A stretch of DNA of 64,000 bases from a virus (IMGVR_UViG_3300022921_000004:60054-124053); one strand, 5' to 3'; shown: positions 19,342 to 28,450, counted from the first letter of the stretch. Numbers and translations are program-made. The notes: generated from the sequence alone by a model not told the origin.

Positions 19342-22300
19342 ATGGCAGAATTTAAACTCGGTAGAATTAGATTTATATGGAAAGATGCATGGGTAACTGG
19401 CACTACATATCTAAAAGACGATGTTATTAGATATGGTGGTAGAACCTATGTAGCAGTACAAGGTCATACTGCAAGTGCTAATTTCTACAATGACGAAGAT
19501 CACTGGAATAAGTTTAGTGACGGTACTGACTGGAAGTCAGACTGGACAACAACTACATTCTACAAAATTAACGATATCGTAAGATATGGTGGTATTATTT
19601 ACATTTGTAATACCGGTCATACAGCACAAGCTGTACTTGAAGATGATCAATCAAAATGGGATCAGTTTGCTACCTCAATTGACTGGAAAGACAATTGGAC
19701 AGCTTCTACAGTTTACAAAGCAAACGACTTGGTAAAATATGGTGGAAACATTTATTTGTGTAACACTGGTCACACTGCCGCGGCCACAAATGCTTTAGGA
19801 CTAGAAGCTGACATTTTAAAATGGGATATTTTCTCAGAAGGCCAAGACTGGAAGCAAAATTGGGCTGTAGCAACACGCTATAAAGTTAACGACATTGTTA
19901 AATACGGCGGAACTTTATACATTGCAAATACAGGTCATACATCTGCTTCTACAGAGGCTTTAGGACTAGAAGACGATCAAAATAAATGGGACTATCTAAA
20001 TAAAGGTTTTGATTATAAAGGTGAGTGGACTAACTCAACACGCTATAAAGTTAATGATGTTGTTCTTTGGGGTGCTACACTTTACATTGCAACAGGATCA
20101 CATACTTCTGTTACTACAAATCCAGATTCACAGCTAGGTACACTACAAGCTGACATTGCTAATTGGGACAAATTTGTTCCAGGTATGGAATTTGAAAACT
20201 CATGGTCAGGATATGAAAGATATCAACCAGGCGACTTCGTAACCTACGGTGGTAACCAATATGTTGCTAATGATAACGTTTTTGCAGAAGTTCCGGCGAG
20301 CAGTTCAAAATGGGATTTAGTTACAACTGGCTTTAATCTTAAAGGCGAGTGGAGTGATGATTCTACTAACCAAGATTACAGAATTGGCGATGTTGTAAGA
20401 TTAGGTGGATATACATATCTATGTATTGCAGACCACCAAGGCTTCCGTCCACCAAACGCTACATACTGGGCAAGATTGTCTCAAGGTATTGAATGGAAAG
20501 ATACTTGGACAGATGCTACATTATACGATGCGGGCGACGCAGTACGCGAAGGATTAATTAGTTATATTTGTATTCTAGCACATACATCTGCCGCTGGTAA
20601 TAAACCGTCAGCAGATTCGCTAGGAACATATTGGAAAAACGTTGCAAGTGGCGCTGAAGAAAGTGCGCTAACAACAGAAGGTGACATCCTTTACTACAGT
20701 GGTTCAGGCCCAGCTAGATTACCAATTGGTTCTGAAGGACAAGTGCTAAGTGTAAGTACACAAGGTTTACCAGAATGGAAAGATTTTGCTACTACACCTG
20801 ATGTATACTATGTTGCTACTAACGGAATAAACAATCCTTATCCAACAAATGGTGGGACATTAGATCGTCCTTGGAAAACAATTCGTTATGCGGCAGAAGA
20901 AGTTGAAAAAGGACCAAAAAATCCAAACGCAGTTTACTTGTTAGAAATAAACAGAACTTTCATTGCATACGAAACTGCTAAATGGGCTAAGAGACAAATT
21001 ATTACACAAACTGCTCCATTCTTTATTGGATTTAGTTTTGACGAAGCTAAGTTTCAAAGACTAGCAGGATTTGTTGTTGATGCTGTTACTATTGATTTAA
21101 GAAAAGGTGGCAACGTAAATATTCGCAGAGTTGCGCAAGCAATGAAAGATAATGATGGTACTGATTGGTTTGATACTGGATCAGAAACACAAAACGTTGC
21201 GGCTCTTAATTTTGTTATTGACTTAGTTGAAGATGTTATCAATAGTGCAACACCTCCTGCAGACTACCAAGACTTAGATGGAGTTGCGGCAGGCGATAGG
21301 TATCTTCAAATTAAAGATTCTACAAAAACACCAGAAGCAGGAGTATTAGCAAATATTACATCGGCGATTGGAATAGTTACTAACTCAATTACACTTGGTG
21401 GAGGATATACATTACCTACACAAGTAAAATCACATGCTGTAATTTTTGTTAAAACAGGAACATATGCAGAAGTACTTCCAATTAGAGTACCTGCATTAAC
21501 TGCAATTGTTGGAGACGAATTACGTTCAACTAGAGTTGAACCAGCAGGTTCAGTAACAGCCGCTGGCGATGCAACATATAGTTTAGCAGGTGTGCTACAT
21601 ATGAAGAGTATACTTAGTGATATTGTTGAAGGTACAACTGTTACTCCTCAAACAGGTAACGCAGTTTCTCAAAATGATAGCAATCCGCTTAGTACTTCAG
21701 CAGTAGGAACTATATTGTCAGATTTAGCACAAGAGCTATATGACAAAATTGATTATGAGATTAATGGTGCAAGTGGTGATTCATCTGCTCCTGCGTTTAG
21801 AGGAAGAAACGAAAGAGTTGACGATCAAGATAAATTTGCGGCAGCTAGATTATTAATGCTTAATAAAGATTTTATTGCACGTGATGTAACAAAATATATT
21901 GAAGTAAACTATCCAGCATATTCTTTTGATACTGTAGCTTGTGAAAAGGATGTAAAGCATTATATTGATGCATTTATTTACGATTTAATTCACGGTGTAA
22001 GTGAAGGTAGCAACTATGCTACACTAATGGCAGGATTATTTTATGGCAATAGTGTAAACGGTTCTACTTTAGAAAATATGTACTTACTAAGAGATGGTAC
22101 AGGTATTAGAAACCAAACACTAGGTGGACTAAATGGCACATTGAGTGCGGCAAATGCATACGGATCTAAGCGTCCAAGTGCAGGCGCTTATACTTCACTT
22201 GATCCAGGTTGGGGACCAGATGATGATCGTGTATGGATTACAACACGTTCACCATATGTACAAGGTGTTACTAACTTTGGAACAGCATGTATTGGTATTA

Positions 22301-24195
22301 AAGTTGACGGTAATTTGCACAACGGTGGTAATGATTCTATTGTTGCTAACGATTATACACAAGTACTAAGTGATGGTATTGGTGCATGGGTTACTAACTT
22401 AGGTCGTGCAGAACTTGTATCAGTATTCTGTTATTATAATCATATTGGTTATCTAGCAGAGAATGGCGGCAAGATTCGTGGAACAAACGGCAACTGTTCG
22501 TATGGTGACAAAGGCGCAGTATCAGAGTTTATTGACGTAACTGAAATTCCAACAACTGGCGGAGTTAATAATAGAAAACTTGAAGCACAAATTGGTCGAG
22601 CGTTAACTGACGGTAGTAAGATTATCCATTTTGAGTATACAAACGCAGGTAATAATTATACATCTGCAACTTATCAAATTAGCGGTAATGGATACGGTGC
22701 AGTAGTTGCTAGTTCTAATGTAGTTAATGGCGGCATCTTTGAAGTTAGAGGCCGTAACCCAGACGACGGATCAACATATAACGTAAGTGATGTTAATAAC
22801 GACGGATTGTTAAATGACGTTGATTCACTTGGCGGTAGAGGTTATGAAACTAGCTCAAACACAGCGCAGGCAGGCGGCCTAACTACTATTACTTTGTCAA
22901 ACACTGAAACAGCAAATAACACCAAATACATTGGTATGAGAATTGTTATTACAGCTGGAGTTGGTTCTGGACAATACGGTGTTATTACATCATATAACTC
23001 AGGTACTAAAGTTGCTAACATTGTTAAAGATTCAGACGGTACACCAGGATGGGATACTTGGCATCCAACAAATGCAATTGCTTCAACATTAGATGCTACA
23101 ACAGCATACACTATTGAACCAAGAGTAGTAGTAATTGGCGGTGGCGGCACTGGAGCACAAGTTAGAGCACAAGTTGCAGATAATAGAATCTCACAGTTCT
23201 ATATTGTAAATCCAGGAAGCGGATATAGTTCATCAGACCCAACGTTAAAGTTGACAATTACTGATCCTAATGAAACTTCTGAAGCACCATATGAAATTAG
23301 AGTAGGTAACGGTGTATTAGCACAACCTACATGGACTGAACGAGGAGTTGATTTTGAAACAGCAGGCGCAACAGTTGACGGCGACGGTTATGGAGACATT
23401 TACCAATCAGCTAACTTTATGAATGTGTATGGTTTAACTGAAATTCCAACTGAAGGTGCAAACTTACAAATTGAAGGCGATAGTAGATACTTTAAAGTTG
23501 TATTTGTTAGAGAACTTTTAGGTAACCCAGGAAACTATACTGCAAACCTACAAGTAAGTCCAGACTTAGGAGTTGAACTTGCTCCAGAGCATGGCACTAA
23601 CATTACAATTAGAAGAAGATACTCTCAAGTACGTCTAACAGGACATGATTTCTTAGATATTGGTACAGGTAACATATCAAGTACTAACTATCCAGGAACA
23701 CCAGTTTATGCAAATGATCCAAAAGACGAAGTTACAGAACAAGGCGGCGGACGAGTGTTCTACACAAGTACAGACCAAGATGGTAACTTCCGAGTTGGAC
23801 GTTTGTTTAACGTTGAACAGTCAACAGGATCTGCAAGTTTGAATACCAGTGCATTCAGTTTAGCAGGTCTACAAGAATTGTCACTAGGAGCAGTAGGCTT
23901 AGGACAGGGCGGAGCAGTTATTAATGAATTTAGTACAGATGGTACATTTAGTGCTAATTCAGATAATGTTGTTCCAACACAAAGAGCAATTATTACATAC
24001 ATCAATGCACAAATTGGTGGAGGAAGTAGTTCTCTGAACGTTAACGCGGTTACAGCAGGTAAAATAAATATTACAGGTAATACAATAAGTACAACTGATA
24101 ATAGTCCAATCACTGTAACTACCGGGATGAATTTCAATGGTGGAATAAGTGGTAGCCCAGTTGCATTAGCGTACTACTTGACAAGTAAAACTTAA
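19342..24195 (+). CDS. Giant fibre paralogue: eight Trp-rich repeats and beta-helix
   Basis: A 1617-residue paralogue of the preceding fibre, starting with the near-identical MAEFKLGRIRFIWKD. Eight Trp-rich CBM5/12-like repeats (about 10-437) are cleaner and closer to each other than those in the first copy. A beta-helix opens at YYVATNGINNPYPTNGGTLDRPW. Two helical modules of the 'C.RDv..ivDAi.yDL..G' type, also found in the 1981-residue protein, are inserted here. A dockerin-like loop DVNNDGLLNDVD lies near residue 1152. The C-terminus repeats the YSQVRLTGHDFLDIGTGN / GGRVFYTSTDQDGNFRVG module and ends differently. No BNR-like block is seen, which distinguishes it from its sister. Probable receptor-binding or baseplate fibre. 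Confidence 0.8.
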   Translation: MAEFKLGRIRFIWKDAWVTGTTYLKDDVIRYGGRTYVAVQGHTASANFYNDEDHWNKFSDGTDWKSDWTTTTFYKINDIVRYGGIIYICNTGHTAQAVLEDDQSKWDQFATSIDWKDNWTASTVYKANDLVKYGGNIYLCNTGHTAAATNALGLEADILKWDIFSEGQDWKQNWAVATRYKVNDIVKYGGTLYIANTGHTSASTEALGLEDDQNKWDYLNKGFDYKGEWTNSTRYKVNDVVLWGATLYIATGSHTSVTTNPDSQLGTLQADIANWDKFVPGMEFENSWSGYERYQPGDFVTYGGNQYVANDNVFAEVPASSSKWDLVTTGFNLKGEWSDDSTNQDYRIGDVVRLGGYTYLCIADHQGFRPPNATYWARLSQGIEWKDTWTDATLYDAGDAVREGLISYICILAHTSAAGNKPSADSLGTYWKNVASGAEESALTTEGDILYYSGSGPARLPIGSEGQVLSVSTQGLPEWKDFATTPDVYYVATNGINNPYPTNGGTLDRPWKTIRYAAEEVEKGPKNPNAVYLLEINRTFIAYETAKWAKRQIITQTAPFFIGFSFDEAKFQRLAGFVVDAVTIDLRKGGNVNIRRVAQAMKDNDGTDWFDTGSETQNVAALNFVIDLVEDVINSATPPADYQDLDGVAAGDRYLQIKDSTKTPEAGVLANITSAIGIVTNSITLGGGYTLPTQVKSHAVIFVKTGTYAEVLPIRVPALTAIVGDELRSTRVEPAGSVTAAGDATYSLAGVLHMKSILSDIVEGTTVTPQTGNAVSQNDSNPLSTSAVGTILSDLAQELYDKIDYEINGASGDSSAPAFRGRNERVDDQDKFAAARLLMLNKDFIARDVTKYIEVNYPAYSFDTVACEKDVKHYIDAFIYDLIHGVSEGSNYATLMAGLFYGNSVNGSTLENMYLLRDGTGIRNQTLGGLNGTLSAANAYGSKRPSAGAYTSLDPGWGPDDDRVWITTRSPYVQGVTNFGTACIGIKVDGNLHNGGNDSIVANDYTQVLSDGIGAWVTNLGRAELVSVFCYYNHIGYLAENGGKIRGTNGNCSYGDKGAVSEFIDVTEIPTTGGVNNRKLEAQIGRALTDGSKIIHFEYTNAGNNYTSATYQISGNGYGAVVASSNVVNGGIFEVRGRNPDDGSTYNVSDVNNDGLLNDVDSLGGRGYETSSNTAQAGGLTTITLSNTETANNTKYIGMRIVITAGVGSGQYGVITSYNSGTKVANIVKDSDGTPGWDTWHPTNAIASTLDATTAYTIEPRVVVIGGGGTGAQVRAQVADNRISQFYIVNPGSGYSSSDPTLKLTITDPNETSEAPYEIRVGNGVLAQPTWTERGVDFETAGATVDGDGYGDIYQSANFMNVYGLTEIPTEGANLQIEGDSRYFKVVFVRELLGNPGNYTANLQVSPDLGVELAPEHGTNITIRRRYSQVRLTGHDFLDIGTGNISSTNYPGTPVYANDPKDEVTEQGGGRVFYTSTDQDGNFRVGRLFNVEQSTGSASLNTSAFSLAGLQELSLGAVGLGQGGAVINEFSTDGTFSANSDNVVPTQRAIITYINAQIGGGSSSLNVNAVTAGKINITGNTISTTDNSPITVTTGMNFNGGISGSPVALAYYLTSKT
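19369..20655 (+). repeat. Eight Trp-rich CBM5/12-like protein repeats
   Basis: Eight units with the frame W...W....Y..NDIV.YGG..Y...TGHTS......L...KWD. Units 2-4 are most alike, suggesting recent internal duplication. The same number of units as in the neighbouring paralogue implies the array predates the gene duplication. Confidence 0.8.
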
Positions 24196-24197
24196 TG

Positions 24198-24205
24198 GCT
24201 AAATA
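24198..24205 (+). promoter_or_regulatory. T4-type late promoter (GCTAAATA)
   Basis: GCTAAATAC fits the late element at 6 of 8 positions, lies two bases after the fibre stop codon, and is followed by an AGGAG ribosome binding site and start codon. Confidence 0.6.
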
Positions 24206-24227
24206 CTAACGATAGGAGTAATATAAA

Positions 24228-24554
24228 ATGGCATCAGGAATTTTAGGAATTAGTGATCTTACAGCAAATACGGATACAACAACGTATACTGTTCCTGCCG
24301 ATACTTATAGCGTTGTGACTGTTTCTTTTTGTAATAGAAGTTCAAGCACAGTTCAAATAAGATTAGCAGTAGCAACCAGTGCAACACCAGGTGGCGGTGA
24401 GTATCTAGAATATGATACATCAATCGGACCAAACGGCGTTCTTGAAAGAACAGGTATTGTATTGGACACAGGCAAATTGCTTGTTACAAGATCATCCGGC
24501 GCTAACTGCAATGCAGTAGTAATGGGAATTGAAACAGCCGTACCAGCGGCGTAA
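24228..24554 (+). CDS. Small beta-sandwich virion protein, paralogue C
   Basis: A 108-residue protein with the same plan as the two other small beta proteins: TTTYTVPADTYSVVTVSFCNRSSST near residues 18-42, then a Gly-rich turn, a SIGPNGVLERTGIVLDTG strand pair, and a KLLVTRSSGANCNAVVMGIE end. It has a strong AGGAG ribosome binding site. It precedes the Cys-rich adhesin cluster as its siblings precede fibres. It is probably a decoration or adaptor protein, with no enzymatic residues seen. Confidence 0.6.
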   Translation: MASGILGISDLTANTDTTTYTVPADTYSVVTVSFCNRSSSTVQIRLAVATSATPGGGEYLEYDTSIGPNGVLERTGIVLDTGKLLVTRSSGANCNAVVMGIETAVPAA

Positions 24555-24569
24555 GGAAGGTATAAGAAG

Positions 24570-25019
24570 ATGGGTAGAAGAATTTCAGTAGGTTCACCAG
24601 GTCTAACAATTCCTTTCGGAACTACGGCACAGAGAACACAAGATGCAGGAGCAGGTTCAATCCGTTTCAATACTGAGTTGAATAACTTAGAATTGTATAA
24701 CGGTACAGCATGGCTTCCAGTAGGTGTTCTTAACGCTACTACAGTTACAACAGCGTATAACGCGGCATCAGGACAACAATTGTTCTGTGATACCAACGGC
24801 GGACCATTTACGATTACGTTACCAGGATCACCGGCAGTAGGCGATGTTGTTAGATTTTTTGATTTAAGAAAAACATTTGACAGCAATGCACTAACACTTG
24901 GTAGAAACGGAAAATTAATTCAAGGTGATGCGGCTGATTTGACTGTAAACTCCGAAGGAGCGGCATTTGAAGTGGTATTTTCAGGCGACACATACGGCTG
25001 GCGTATTTACACTGTATAA
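24570..25019 (+). CDS. Fibre-tip-like protein with RYN-type module
   Basis: A 149-residue protein. Residues about 11-53 carry a variant of the recurrent fibre module (TIPFGTTAQR...GSIRFNTELNNLELYNGTAWLPVG). The second half has the pattern of a phage fibre knob or tail-collar-like beta domain (FTITLPGSPAVGDVVRFFDLRKTFDSNALTLGRNGKLIQG), a sequence type often found at the C-terminus of fibre proteins. It lies just upstream of the three Cys-rich paralogues and could be part of the same distal structure. No late promoter lies directly in front, so it probably shares the transcript that begins near 24211. Confidence 0.62.
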   Translation: MGRRISVGSPGLTIPFGTTAQRTQDAGAGSIRFNTELNNLELYNGTAWLPVGVLNATTVTTAYNAASGQQLFCDTNGGPFTITLPGSPAVGDVVRFFDLRKTFDSNALTLGRNGKLIQGDAADLTVNSEGAAFEVVFSGDTYGWRIYTV

Positions 25020-25040
25020 GACTTAAGAGGAACAACATAA

Positions 25041-25880
25041 ATGGCAAGTTATGCAAGTTACAAAAAGATAACATCAGAAGGAATTCCAGCTGGAGTTATT
25101 ACAAGGGACAAGTTAGCTCCCGGTGCAGGGGCTTGTCGAAAAGTTCAATGGATCTATAACGAACGTGGCATGCGTTGCCACCAGTGTGCTAGAGAAAGTG
25201 GATGTTGTGAGCAAGCAAACGGAAAATGCTGTTATTGGTGTGTTCCAAATAATGTTTATAAAGTAACCTTTGAAATTTGGTCCGGTGGCGGCGGAGGCCC
25301 AGGACATACTTGTTGTAATAACTGTTCGTTTGCTATTGGTGGCTTCGGCGGAAACTACGCAATTAAAACAATTGACACTAATCCAGGATGCCAATATAGT
25401 GTCTGTGCAGGTGGTAGTTGGCCTTGTGGCAAATCACACACATGTACAGCAGGTATGGGTTGTAAATCATATGTTAACGGACATAATTTAAGTAATTTTT
25501 GTACAGACGGCGGCTGTGGCGGCTGGATGTGTAATGGCGATGCTTGGGGTCAGCGACATGCTGTAACAAGTTGTGGTAACTGTAACATTTGCGGAATTTT
25601 TGGATCAGACTTTGGATTTACCGGTACTGCTGGTATTAAAGCAGGTACTACTACTTGTAGATGTCATGGACAAACAAGTTGGTCAGGTGCTGCCGCAGGT
25701 ATTGGAATGCACGTAGCAACAGCAACTAACGAAGCATGGTGTGCTTGCGGATGTCATATTAATTGGCCTGCAGGTGGCGGAACTCCTGGAACATCTAGTT
25801 ATTGTGATAACTGGGCAAAATGTTGTGCAGGTGGATCAGGCCAAGGCGGATCAGGAATTGTAAAGATTACTTATGTGTAA
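25041..25880 (+). CDS. Cys-rich Gly-rich adhesin-like protein, copy 1
   Basis: A 279-residue protein with 30 cysteines, very unusual for a phage virion protein. Residues 1-30 end in ITRDKLAPGAGA, like the 'KLA.GA' stalk repeats at the base of phage fibres. The rest is Gly-rich, with ERGMRCHQC, GCCEQANGKCCYWC, EIWSGGGGGPG, SHTCTAGMGCKSYVNGH, NLSNFC, GGWMCNGDAWG and a closing NWAKCCAGGSGQGGSG. CC pairs and CxC/CxxC motifs point to a disulphide network or metal sites. No signal peptide is present, so it is made in the reducing cytoplasm. It is the first of three tandem copies. I infer a fibre tip or adhesin; the family has no function that I know. Confidence 0.7.
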   Translation: MASYASYKKITSEGIPAGVITRDKLAPGAGACRKVQWIYNERGMRCHQCARESGCCEQANGKCCYWCVPNNVYKVTFEIWSGGGGGPGHTCCNNCSFAIGGFGGNYAIKTIDTNPGCQYSVCAGGSWPCGKSHTCTAGMGCKSYVNGHNLSNFCTDGGCGGWMCNGDAWGQRHAVTSCGNCNICGIFGSDFGFTGTAGIKAGTTTCRCHGQTSWSGAAAGIGMHVATATNEAWCACGCHINWPAGGGTPGTSSYCDNWAKCCAGGSGQGGSGIVKITYV

Positions 25881-25892
25881 GGAAAAAGAATA

Positions 25893-26729
25893 ATGGCTAC
25901 ATACGCAAGTTATAAAACACTAACAACAGACAACTTCCAAGATAATAGTGTCGGCGCAGAAAAATTAGGTCCAGGAGCAGGAAATAAGTACCATACTTTT
26001 TGGGTATTTAACGAACGCGGCATGGCATGCCAACACTGTGCTGATGCCGGTGATTGTTGCGAACAAGCAAATGGTAAATGTTGCTATTGGTCTGTACCTT
26101 CGGGCGCATCAAAAGTAGTATTTGAAATTTGGTCAGGTGGTGGCGCAGGTGCTGGTAGCACATGCTGTAACTATTGTATGCATTCAGCAGGTGGCTCAGG
26201 CGGCAACTATGCTGTAAGATCAATTAGTACATGCCCTGGATGTCAGTACACAATTTGTGCTGGAGGAACATGGCCGTGTTCTAAGTCACATACTTGTACG
26301 GCTGGCATGGGTTGTAAATCATATGTTAACGGACATAATTTAAGTAACTTTTGTACAACAGGTGGTTGTCCGGGCTGGATGTGTAATGGAGATGCTTGGG
26401 GTCCACGTCATACACAAACATGTGCTAACTGTAACGTTTGTGGTATATTTGGAGCAGATTTTGGAATTATGGGATCAACAGGAGTGTCAGGCGGACATGG
26501 CGGATGTCAGTGTAAATCAGGCGACTGGGGACAAACAGGTGTTGCTCCATTTGTAGGAAAAATGTTTGCAGGATCAAACGCAGAAGCATGGTGTAATTGT
26601 GCATGTTATACTAACTGGCCAGCAGGCGGTGGCCAAACAGCTCAATCTAGTTATTGCGGTAACTGGGCAAAATGTTGTGCCGGTGGAAATATGGGCGGAT
26701 CGGGCTTAGTAAGAGTAACATATGCATAA
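25893..26729 (+). CDS. Cys-rich Gly-rich adhesin-like protein, copy 2
   Basis: A 278-residue paralogue of its neighbours with 29 cysteines at nearly the same places. One Cys of copy 1 (in CCYWC) is Ser here, and an extra Cys appears in STCPGCQY. The N-terminal 30 residues (DNSVGAEKLGPGAG) differ from copies 1 and 3 but keep the fibre-stalk flavour. The central block SHTCTAGMGCKSYVNGH is identical in all three. The region around residues 195-235 is variable among the copies and rich in Gly and Trp, as expected for a receptor-contact loop. The gap to the previous stop codon is 12 bases, so the three genes form one translation unit. Confidence 0.7.
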   Translation: MATYASYKTLTTDNFQDNSVGAEKLGPGAGNKYHTFWVFNERGMACQHCADAGDCCEQANGKCCYWSVPSGASKVVFEIWSGGGAGAGSTCCNYCMHSAGGSGGNYAVRSISTCPGCQYTICAGGTWPCSKSHTCTAGMGCKSYVNGHNLSNFCTTGGCPGWMCNGDAWGPRHTQTCANCNVCGIFGADFGIMGSTGVSGGHGGCQCKSGDWGQTGVAPFVGKMFAGSNAEAWCNCACYTNWPAGGGQTAQSSYCGNWAKCCAGGNMGGSGLVRVTYA

Positions 26730-26741
26730 GGAAAGAAATTA

Positions 26742-27578
26742 ATGGCTACATACGCAAGTTATAAAAAAGTTAATACAGACAGTATTGTTAATAGTGCAGT
26801 GCAAAACTCAGATATTGCTCACGGAAACGGCAATAACATGGGAGTGCAGTGGATATACAATGAGCGCGGAATGGCATGCCATAGTTGTGCTAGACAAAGT
26901 GGATGTTGTGAGCAAGCAAACGGCAAATGTTGTTATTGGTGCGTTCCAGACGGAGCATCAACTGTAACATTTGAAATTTGGTCAGGCGGCGGTGGCGGCC
27001 CAGGTAGCACATGCTGTAACTATTGTATGTTTACAATCGGCGGCGCCGGAGGCAATTACGCTTCTAAAACAGTAAGTACAAGTCCAGGATGTCAGTACAC
27101 AGTATGTGCGGGCGGTAGTTGGCCTTGTGGTAAATCACATACTTGTACAGCAGGTATGGGATGTAAGTCATATGTTAACGGACACAATTTAAGTAATTTT
27201 TGTACAACAGGTGGTTGCGGAGGATGGATGTGTAATGGAGATGCTTGGGGACCAAGACACTCACATACATGTTCTAACTGTAACGTTTGTGGTATATTTG
27301 GAGCAGACTTTGGAATGATGGGTACATCAGGAACAGAACCAGGACATGGTTACTGTCACTGTGTGTACACTTATTCATTCTCAGGATCAGCACCTTTATT
27401 TGGTAAAATGCAAGTAGGTGTAACTAATGAAGCATGGTGCTCATGTGGTTGTCACATTGACTGGCCAGCAGGCGGCGGACAAGCTGGTGTAAGCTCGTAC
27501 TGTAATAACTGGGCAAAATGTTGTGCAGGTGGATCAGGCCAAGGCGGATCAGGTGTTGTTAGAATAACATTTATGTAA
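26742..27578 (+). CDS. Cys-rich Gly-rich adhesin-like protein, copy 3
   Basis: A 278-residue third copy with 29 cysteines. It resembles copy 1 in the C-terminal half (SSYCNNWAKCCAGGSGQGGSG) and copy 2 in the middle (GPRHSHTCSNCNVCGIFGADFG), a mosaic pattern suggesting exchange between copies. The N-terminal stalk-like segment (SIVNSAVQNSDIAHGNG) is unique. A variable stretch lies at residues about 200-235. A late promoter and the probable assembly chaperone gene follow immediately, supporting a role as the distal part of a fibre. Function remains inferred from context and composition. Confidence 0.7.
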   Translation: MATYASYKKVNTDSIVNSAVQNSDIAHGNGNNMGVQWIYNERGMACHSCARQSGCCEQANGKCCYWCVPDGASTVTFEIWSGGGGGPGSTCCNYCMFTIGGAGGNYASKTVSTSPGCQYTVCAGGSWPCGKSHTCTAGMGCKSYVNGHNLSNFCTTGGCGGWMCNGDAWGPRHSHTCSNCNVCGIFGADFGMMGTSGTEPGHGYCHCVYTYSFSGSAPLFGKMQVGVTNEAWCSCGCHIDWPAGGGQAGVSSYCNNWAKCCAGGSGQGGSGVVRITFM

Positions 27579-27584
27579 AACAAT

Positions 27585-27592
27585 GATAAATA
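27585..27592 (+). promoter_or_regulatory. T4-type late promoter (GATAAATA)
   Basis: GATAAATAC lies 6 bases after the stop codon of the last Cys-rich copy, followed by an AGGAG ribosome binding site and the start codon 20 bases downstream. Confidence 0.75.
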
Positions 27593-27611
27593 CTTTTAGG
27601 AGTTATATAAA

Positions 27612-28400
27612 ATGAGAACAATTAGAAAAGAATTTACATACCCAGTGTGGGACGAATGGAGAAAGAATAGTTTTACACAAGGTAAGACCGGAACGTTTAC
27701 ATATGTCGGTCCTGAATTCTTAACTTTCGAAGTTAATAATGATACATCATCAGAGGATTACGGTAAAGAATCAGGATGGTGCTTATGGTTAAAAAGAGAC
27801 TTAGAAAGACCAGCGGCCCAAGACATTACAAGAGTAACAGTTGATTGCAAAGAAAATCCACTATTGTGTGAAATTGGTAATGATTGTGGACGTGAAGACT
27901 TAATTGAGTTTAGACGTGCAAGAGAGTGGGAAGTATTATGGGACGCACCAGATGGATTTCCTGATGTAGAACATACATTAGAGTTAGAGCCACGTGATGT
28001 GTATAACGATGCTGACATTACATATAACTTTGAAACAGAAACATTTAATCTTGGTGTAAGAGATTGGGCCGCAACAGGTTCTAAGATGGACCTAACATGG
28101 CAACAAGTTAGAGACTTACGTGATCAAATGTTACATGAAACAGATGCTAAAGTAGGTCAAACAGACGCACCAGAATCAATTCAAACTGCATGGTTAGATT
28201 TTAGACAAAAATTGCGTGATCTTCCTGCATTACTTCAAGGTAGAGGATTTGAACCTTGGCAAGCAGTTATGATGTTTCCTAATATGCCTAAGGATATGAG
28301 AGATCCGGAAGAAGCATCTGATCCTAATGATCCATACAGAGATGGCGCATATGCTATTGATGTTAAAGTAGCGGCACAAAAAGTAGCTGGCAAAAAATAA
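27612..28400 (+). CDS. Probable tail-fibre assembly chaperone-like protein
   Basis: A 262-residue acidic protein. Near residues 194-205 it has W-L-D-F-R-Q-K-L-R-D-L-P, matching the 'W..yR..LRdlP' signature of phage tail-fibre assembly proteins and tail assembly chaperones. The upstream part, with WQQVRDLRDQMLHETD (163-178), is also typical, as those proteins place a short helix with 'R..RD.LL..TD' before it. The first 150 residues are beta-rich and unfamiliar. Position right after the adhesin cluster agrees with a chaperone that folds or attaches fibres. It is not catalytic as far as can be seen. The gene ends at a strong terminator. Confidence 0.62.
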   Translation: MRTIRKEFTYPVWDEWRKNSFTQGKTGTFTYVGPEFLTFEVNNDTSSEDYGKESGWCLWLKRDLERPAAQDITRVTVDCKENPLLCEIGNDCGREDLIEFRRAREWEVLWDAPDGFPDVEHTLELEPRDVYNDADITYNFETETFNLGVRDWAATGSKMDLTWQQVRDLRDQMLHETDAKVGQTDAPESIQTAWLDFRQKLRDLPALLQGRGFEPWQAVMMFPNMPKDMRDPEEASDPNDPYRDGAYAIDVKVAAQKVAGKK

Positions 28401-28421
28401 TAATTAATAAAATTTAAAAAT

Positions 28422-28450
28422 AAAAACCCTTGCAATGCAGGGGTTTTTTT
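28422..28450 (+). terminator. Rho-independent terminator ending the fibre block
   Basis: AAAAACCCTTGC pairs with GCAGGGGTTTTT around a 3-base loop, followed by more T residues. It separates the late fibre block from the modification-enzyme operon. Confidence 0.93.

Noticed and set aside
24353-24886. Long minus-strand open frame (177 codons)
   Set aside because: It lies opposite two well-supported virion genes, has a composition typical of an antisense shadow, and has no ribosome binding site.
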